DNA of 8,317 bases. Source: Rubrobacteraceae bacterium (lineage in GTDB: Bacteria; Actinomycetota; Rubrobacteria; Rubrobacterales; Rubrobacteraceae). Under the pieces are notes generated by a model, which worked only from the letters and a program-made list of their open reading frames with translations, was not told the DNA's origin and searched no databases. The translations under genes were made by a program, and so were the position numbers. This document shows, in pieces, positions 6,863 through 8,317 of this stretch (positions are counted from its first letter, which is position 1; every line of letters begins with the position of its first letter). The stretch spans positions 1-8,317 of the forward strand of contig JARDZQ010000051.1 in assembly GCA_029240775.1 (NCBI GenBank), in the 5' to 3' direction.

Positions 6863-7456
6863 ATGGATGAAGGAGCTACAAGGGGTAGAGGCGTCGTGGA
6901 GAGCGTCTCTTCGGGGCGCCTGGGCGAGCGGGTCAGGGGTTTACGGCGGGAGCGAGGTTGGACGCTCGAGCTCCTGGCGGAGCGGTCGGGGGTGAGTCGG
7001 GCGATGATCTCCAAGCTCGAGCGCGGGGAGAAGAACCCGACGCTCGTAGTCGCGGCCAAAGTGGCGGAGGGGCTCGGGGTGAGCCTCTCGCAGCTCGTCG
7101 GTCTCGAGGAGAGGAGCGAGGTAGTGGTAGTGCCGCGGGAGAGGCGCATGATCATGCGCGACCCCGTGACCGGTTTCGAGCGGCAGTTGCTCTCCCCGAG
7201 CTTTGGGGGGCTCGAGTTCATTAGGAACGTCGTGCCCGAGGGCTCTACTTCCGGCGAGTTACCGCCGCGCCGCCGGGGCGTGGACGAGTACGTCGTCGTG
7301 GAGAAGGGCAGCCTGAGGGCCGTGCTCGGTGGCGAGGAGTACGTGCTGGAGGAGGGAGATGCGGTGTACTTCGAAGCGGACGTCGCGCACCGCTTCGACA
7401 ACGCAGGCGAGGGGGAGTGTAGCTACTACCTTGTCATAGATCCGGGGTCAGGATGA
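6863..7456 (+). CDS. XRE-family HTH / cupin-domain transcriptional regulator
   Basis: The 197-residue protein has an N-terminal XRE/Cro-type helix-turn-helix (about 20-80: LGERVRGLRRERGWTLELLA, recognition region VSRAMISKLERG, then NPTLVVAAKVAEGLGVSL) and a C-terminal cupin_2 barrel (about 120-192: DEYVVVEKGSLRAVLGGEEY, EEGDAVYFEADVAHRFDN). Such proteins bind operators through the HTH, and the cupin senses a small ligand. The first cupin motif, normally with a His pair, reads PRRRGVDEY (135-143) and lacks both histidines, although His176 of the second motif is kept; metal binding may be lost. It is divergent from the permease gene and is the obvious candidate to regulate it and itself. Start ATG 6863 has no Shine-Dalgarno (possibly leaderless). 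GTG 6896, behind AAGGGG and AGAGG, is a credible shorter alternative that leaves the HTH intact. Confidence 0.87.
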   Translation: MDEGATRGRGVVESVSSGRLGERVRGLRRERGWTLELLAERSGVSRAMISKLERGEKNPTLVVAAKVAEGLGVSLSQLVGLEERSEVVVVPRERRMIMRDPVTGFERQLLSPSFGGLEFIRNVVPEGSTSGELPPRRRGVDEYVVVEKGSLRAVLGGEEYVLEEGDAVYFEADVAHRFDNAGEGECSYYLVIDPGSG

Positions 7457-7539
7457 CGGGGCACTCTTACAGCGGCATTACGGAGAGGTCTCAGGCTGCA
7501 GACATCGGGTGAACCCATAACCTGAAGTCTCTACGTGGT

Positions 7540-7603
7540 AGGGGCTTTGACCTCGCCGATGAGCGACATGCCGGCTACGTCGCTCAAAGCCTAGTAAGCC
7601 CCT
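7540..7603. repeat. 64-nt compound palindrome between convergent transcription units
   Basis: The outer arms AGGGGCTT (7540-7547) and AAGCCCCT (7596-7603) are exact complements. Alternatively GGCTTTGA (7543-7550) pairs with TCAAAGCC (7584-7591). An inner stem TGAGCGAC (7560-7567) / GTCGCTCA (7579-7586) encloses an 11-nt loop. The pairings partly compete. It lies after the HTH-cupin stop and at the 3' end of the - strand zinc-ribbon locus. It could be a bidirectional terminator, a REP-like element or an insertion-sequence remnant; the sequence does not decide between them. Confidence 0.5.
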
Positions 7604-7806
7604 TTATGAAGCTTCGAGGAGTCTGGCGTCGTGCATTCTCCATTCGCGGCCTGCGCGAGGGCCCTGTAGTAGCCGAGGCTGTCCGATGGGGCCTGCAGCC
7701 AGGCGAGCCGCTGGTTCTCAGTAAAGCAGCGGTGCGCTCCCTAGCGGCCGTCGTGCCAGCCGTGCCCGTAAGCCGTGCTGCGGTTTTCGGTCTCCGTGCT
7801 CATCAT
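7604..7806 (-). pseudogene. Small coupled ORF downstream of the zinc-ribbon gene, apparently broken
   Basis: The ATG at 7806-7804 overlaps the zinc-ribbon TGA (7805-7803), a classic ATGA coupling. The frame starts MMSTETENRSTAYGHGWHDG and meets TAG at 7743-7741, leaving only 21 residues. The same frame stays open and GC3-rich past the TAG (GAHRCFTENQRLAWLQAPSD, then GYYR) and ends at a TAG at 7593-7591. The last part reads more like protein in another frame (GREWRMHDARLLEAS, stop TAA at 7606-7604). A CAG-to-TAG change plus one small indel would turn a protein of about 65-70 residues into this. I do not recognise the family and assign no function. Alternatives: a real 21-residue peptide, or non-coding sequence with chance openness. 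Confidence 0.4.
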
Positions 7807-8081
7807 CTAGGCGAGATCGGCATGACCTCGGAGCCGCAGGCCGGGCACCAGTACACGCCGTCGGGGAGACGGCGCATCTCGGGATGGCCGCACTCGCAGG
7901 CGTGGCCGCCGACCGCGTCTGGCAGCTTGCTAATCCTCAAAAGGGTCCCCAGCAGCGCGCCGCTGAGGAGGCCCCCGCACGAGTCGCAGCGGGCCGAGTT
8001 GTGACCGAAGGCCCGCAGTTCGTGCGCCTCGCAGAAAGGGCAGGTGAGAGGGTGAGACCTGGTGGCGAACGCTTCTTCCAT
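7803..8081 (-). CDS. Small double zinc-ribbon protein
   Basis: This 92-residue protein has four cysteine pairs: C14-x2-C17 and C32-x2-C35 (CPFC, CDSC) in the N-terminal half, and C62-x-C64 and C79-x2-C82 (CEC, CPAC) in the C-terminal half. That is the layout of two zinc ribbons joined by a hydrophobic linker (GALLGTLLRI). No enzymatic domain or signal peptide is seen. Such proteins may bind nucleic acid or protein partners; the function is unknown. The ATG at 8081 is supported by GGAGAGGA at 8096-8089, 7 nt upstream. Its stop overlaps the next ATG (7806), so a downstream partner was, or is, co-translated. Frames overlapping it on the + strand lack any domain and are treated as shadows. Confidence 0.72.
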   Translation of the reverse strand: MEEAFATRSHPLTCPFCEAHELRAFGHNSARCDSCGGLLSGALLGTLLRISKLPDAVGGHACECGHPEMRRLPDGVYWCPACGSEVMPISPR

Positions 8082-8194
8082 GCCCTTGTCCTCTCCGATT
8101 CCTCGGCCTTACACCAGTAATAATGCCTCGTGCAGGGGGCTTTCGCATCGCCCAAATGAGTGAACTTTTTCTAGTCATTTTTGAGTAGTTGGCG
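8082..8194 (-). promoter_or_regulatory. Upstream region of the zinc-ribbon gene
   Basis: This 113-nt gap, partly AT-rich, separates the zinc-ribbon gene from the end of the preceding - strand gene, so it probably carries both a terminator and a promoter. On the - strand CATTATTAC (around 8126-8118) is a possible -10 region without a clear -35. AAATGA (8154-8159) and TCATTT (8175-8180) are inverted repeats. GGGGCTTT, 5 nt, CGCC (8136-8152) matches 7541-7557 with identical spacing. Confidence 0.3.
8089..8096 (-). promoter_or_regulatory. Ribosome binding site of the zinc-ribbon gene
   Basis: GGAGAGGA on the - strand sits 7 nt before the ATG at 8081, supporting this start and the reality of the gene. 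Confidence 0.6.
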
Positions 8195-8317
8195 TCAGAG
8201 AACGTAGGCGCCGGTGGAGAGCTGGGCGAGCACGTGCTCGCGCAGGGTGCCCACGTCCGGGGAGGCGAGATCTTCGAGCGGGCTCAGCAGGTCGCGGGCG
8301 CCGTCGGGGGCGTCGGC
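8195..8317 (-). CDS. C-terminal end of an unrecognised protein
   Basis: The - strand is open from the window edge to the TGA at 8197-8195, giving the last 40 residues of a gene that starts to the right of the window. Nearly every third position is G or C, as in the confident genes here, which is the main evidence for coding. The tail reads LLSPLEDLASPDVGTLREHV and ends AQLSTGAYVL; it looks soluble and partly helical. I do not recognise the family. It is co-directional with the zinc-ribbon gene but separated by 113 nt, so probably not the same operon. A perfect 16-bp palindrome (8226-8241) lies within codons for REHVLA and is probably a by-product of GC-rich coding. Confidence 0.65.
   Translation of the reverse strand, partial: ADAPDGARDLLSPLEDLASPDVGTLREHVLAQLSTGAYVL

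Noticed and set aside
7541..7602. Possible tRNA-like element suggested by 7-bp complementary ends GGGGCTT/AAGCCCC
   Set aside because: There is no T-loop consensus, no proper D or anticodon arm, and the length is too short for a tRNA.
7606..8004. 132-codon + strand open frame opposite the zinc-ribbon gene
   Set aside because: It shows no domain and no ribosome binding site. It overlaps antisense both the zinc-ribbon gene, whose cysteine pairs and Shine-Dalgarno are convincing, and its coupled downstream frame.
8226..8241. Perfect 16-bp palindrome GCGAGCACGTGCTCGC
   Set aside because: It lies within codons for REHVLA of the partial right-edge gene and is easily produced by GC-rich codon choice; nothing else supports a regulatory role.

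Overview
The window is GC-rich bacterial chromosome. Coding third positions are strongly G/C-biased, starts are often GTG or TTG, and genes are packed with stop/start overlaps. The gene set (GH15 trehalase/glucoamylase-like enzyme, single-domain glutamate formimidoyltransferase, Nit1-type amidase, LctP-type permease) and the base composition suggest an actinobacterium, possibly a Rubrobacter relative. That assignment is inference; there is no rRNA or other marker gene to prove it. No tRNA, rRNA, CRISPR array, intact transposase or prophage gene was seen.

Layout. (1) 1-345, + strand: the C-terminal end of CobS, the last step of cobalamin assembly, cut by the window edge. It converges on a UPF0173 metallo-beta-lactamase-fold hydrolase (382-1107, -), with two GC-rich hairpins at the junction. 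(2) A 256-nt divergent intergenic region, then a + strand cluster at 1364-5390: a GH15 glycoside hydrolase, a glutamate formimidoyltransferase starting 1 nt after the previous stop, a frameshifted nucleoside 2-deoxyribosyltransferase remnant joined by an ATGA overlap, and a Nit1-type carbon-nitrogen hydrolase with its own strong ribosome binding site. (3) A lactate-permease-family transporter (5426-6841, -), back-to-back with a HTH-cupin regulator (6863-7456, +) across a very short AT-rich gap. This looks like a transporter and its local regulator. (4) On the right, - strand, a double-zinc-ribbon small protein (7803-8081) is translationally coupled to a small downstream reading frame that looks broken by one in-frame TAG and one frameshift. 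Beyond it lies the C-terminal end of an unrecognised - strand gene (8195-8317). A compound palindrome (7540-7603) sits between this group and the regulator.

Functionally the window mixes sugar hydrolysis, histidine/one-carbon catabolism, amide hydrolysis, organic-acid uptake and cobalamin synthesis. These are mostly housekeeping or catabolic genes. I see no clear new defence or mobile system. The points most worth a second look are the decaying deoxyribosyltransferase inside a compact cluster, the tiny divergent promoter of the permease/regulator pair, and the zinc-ribbon plus broken-partner locus.
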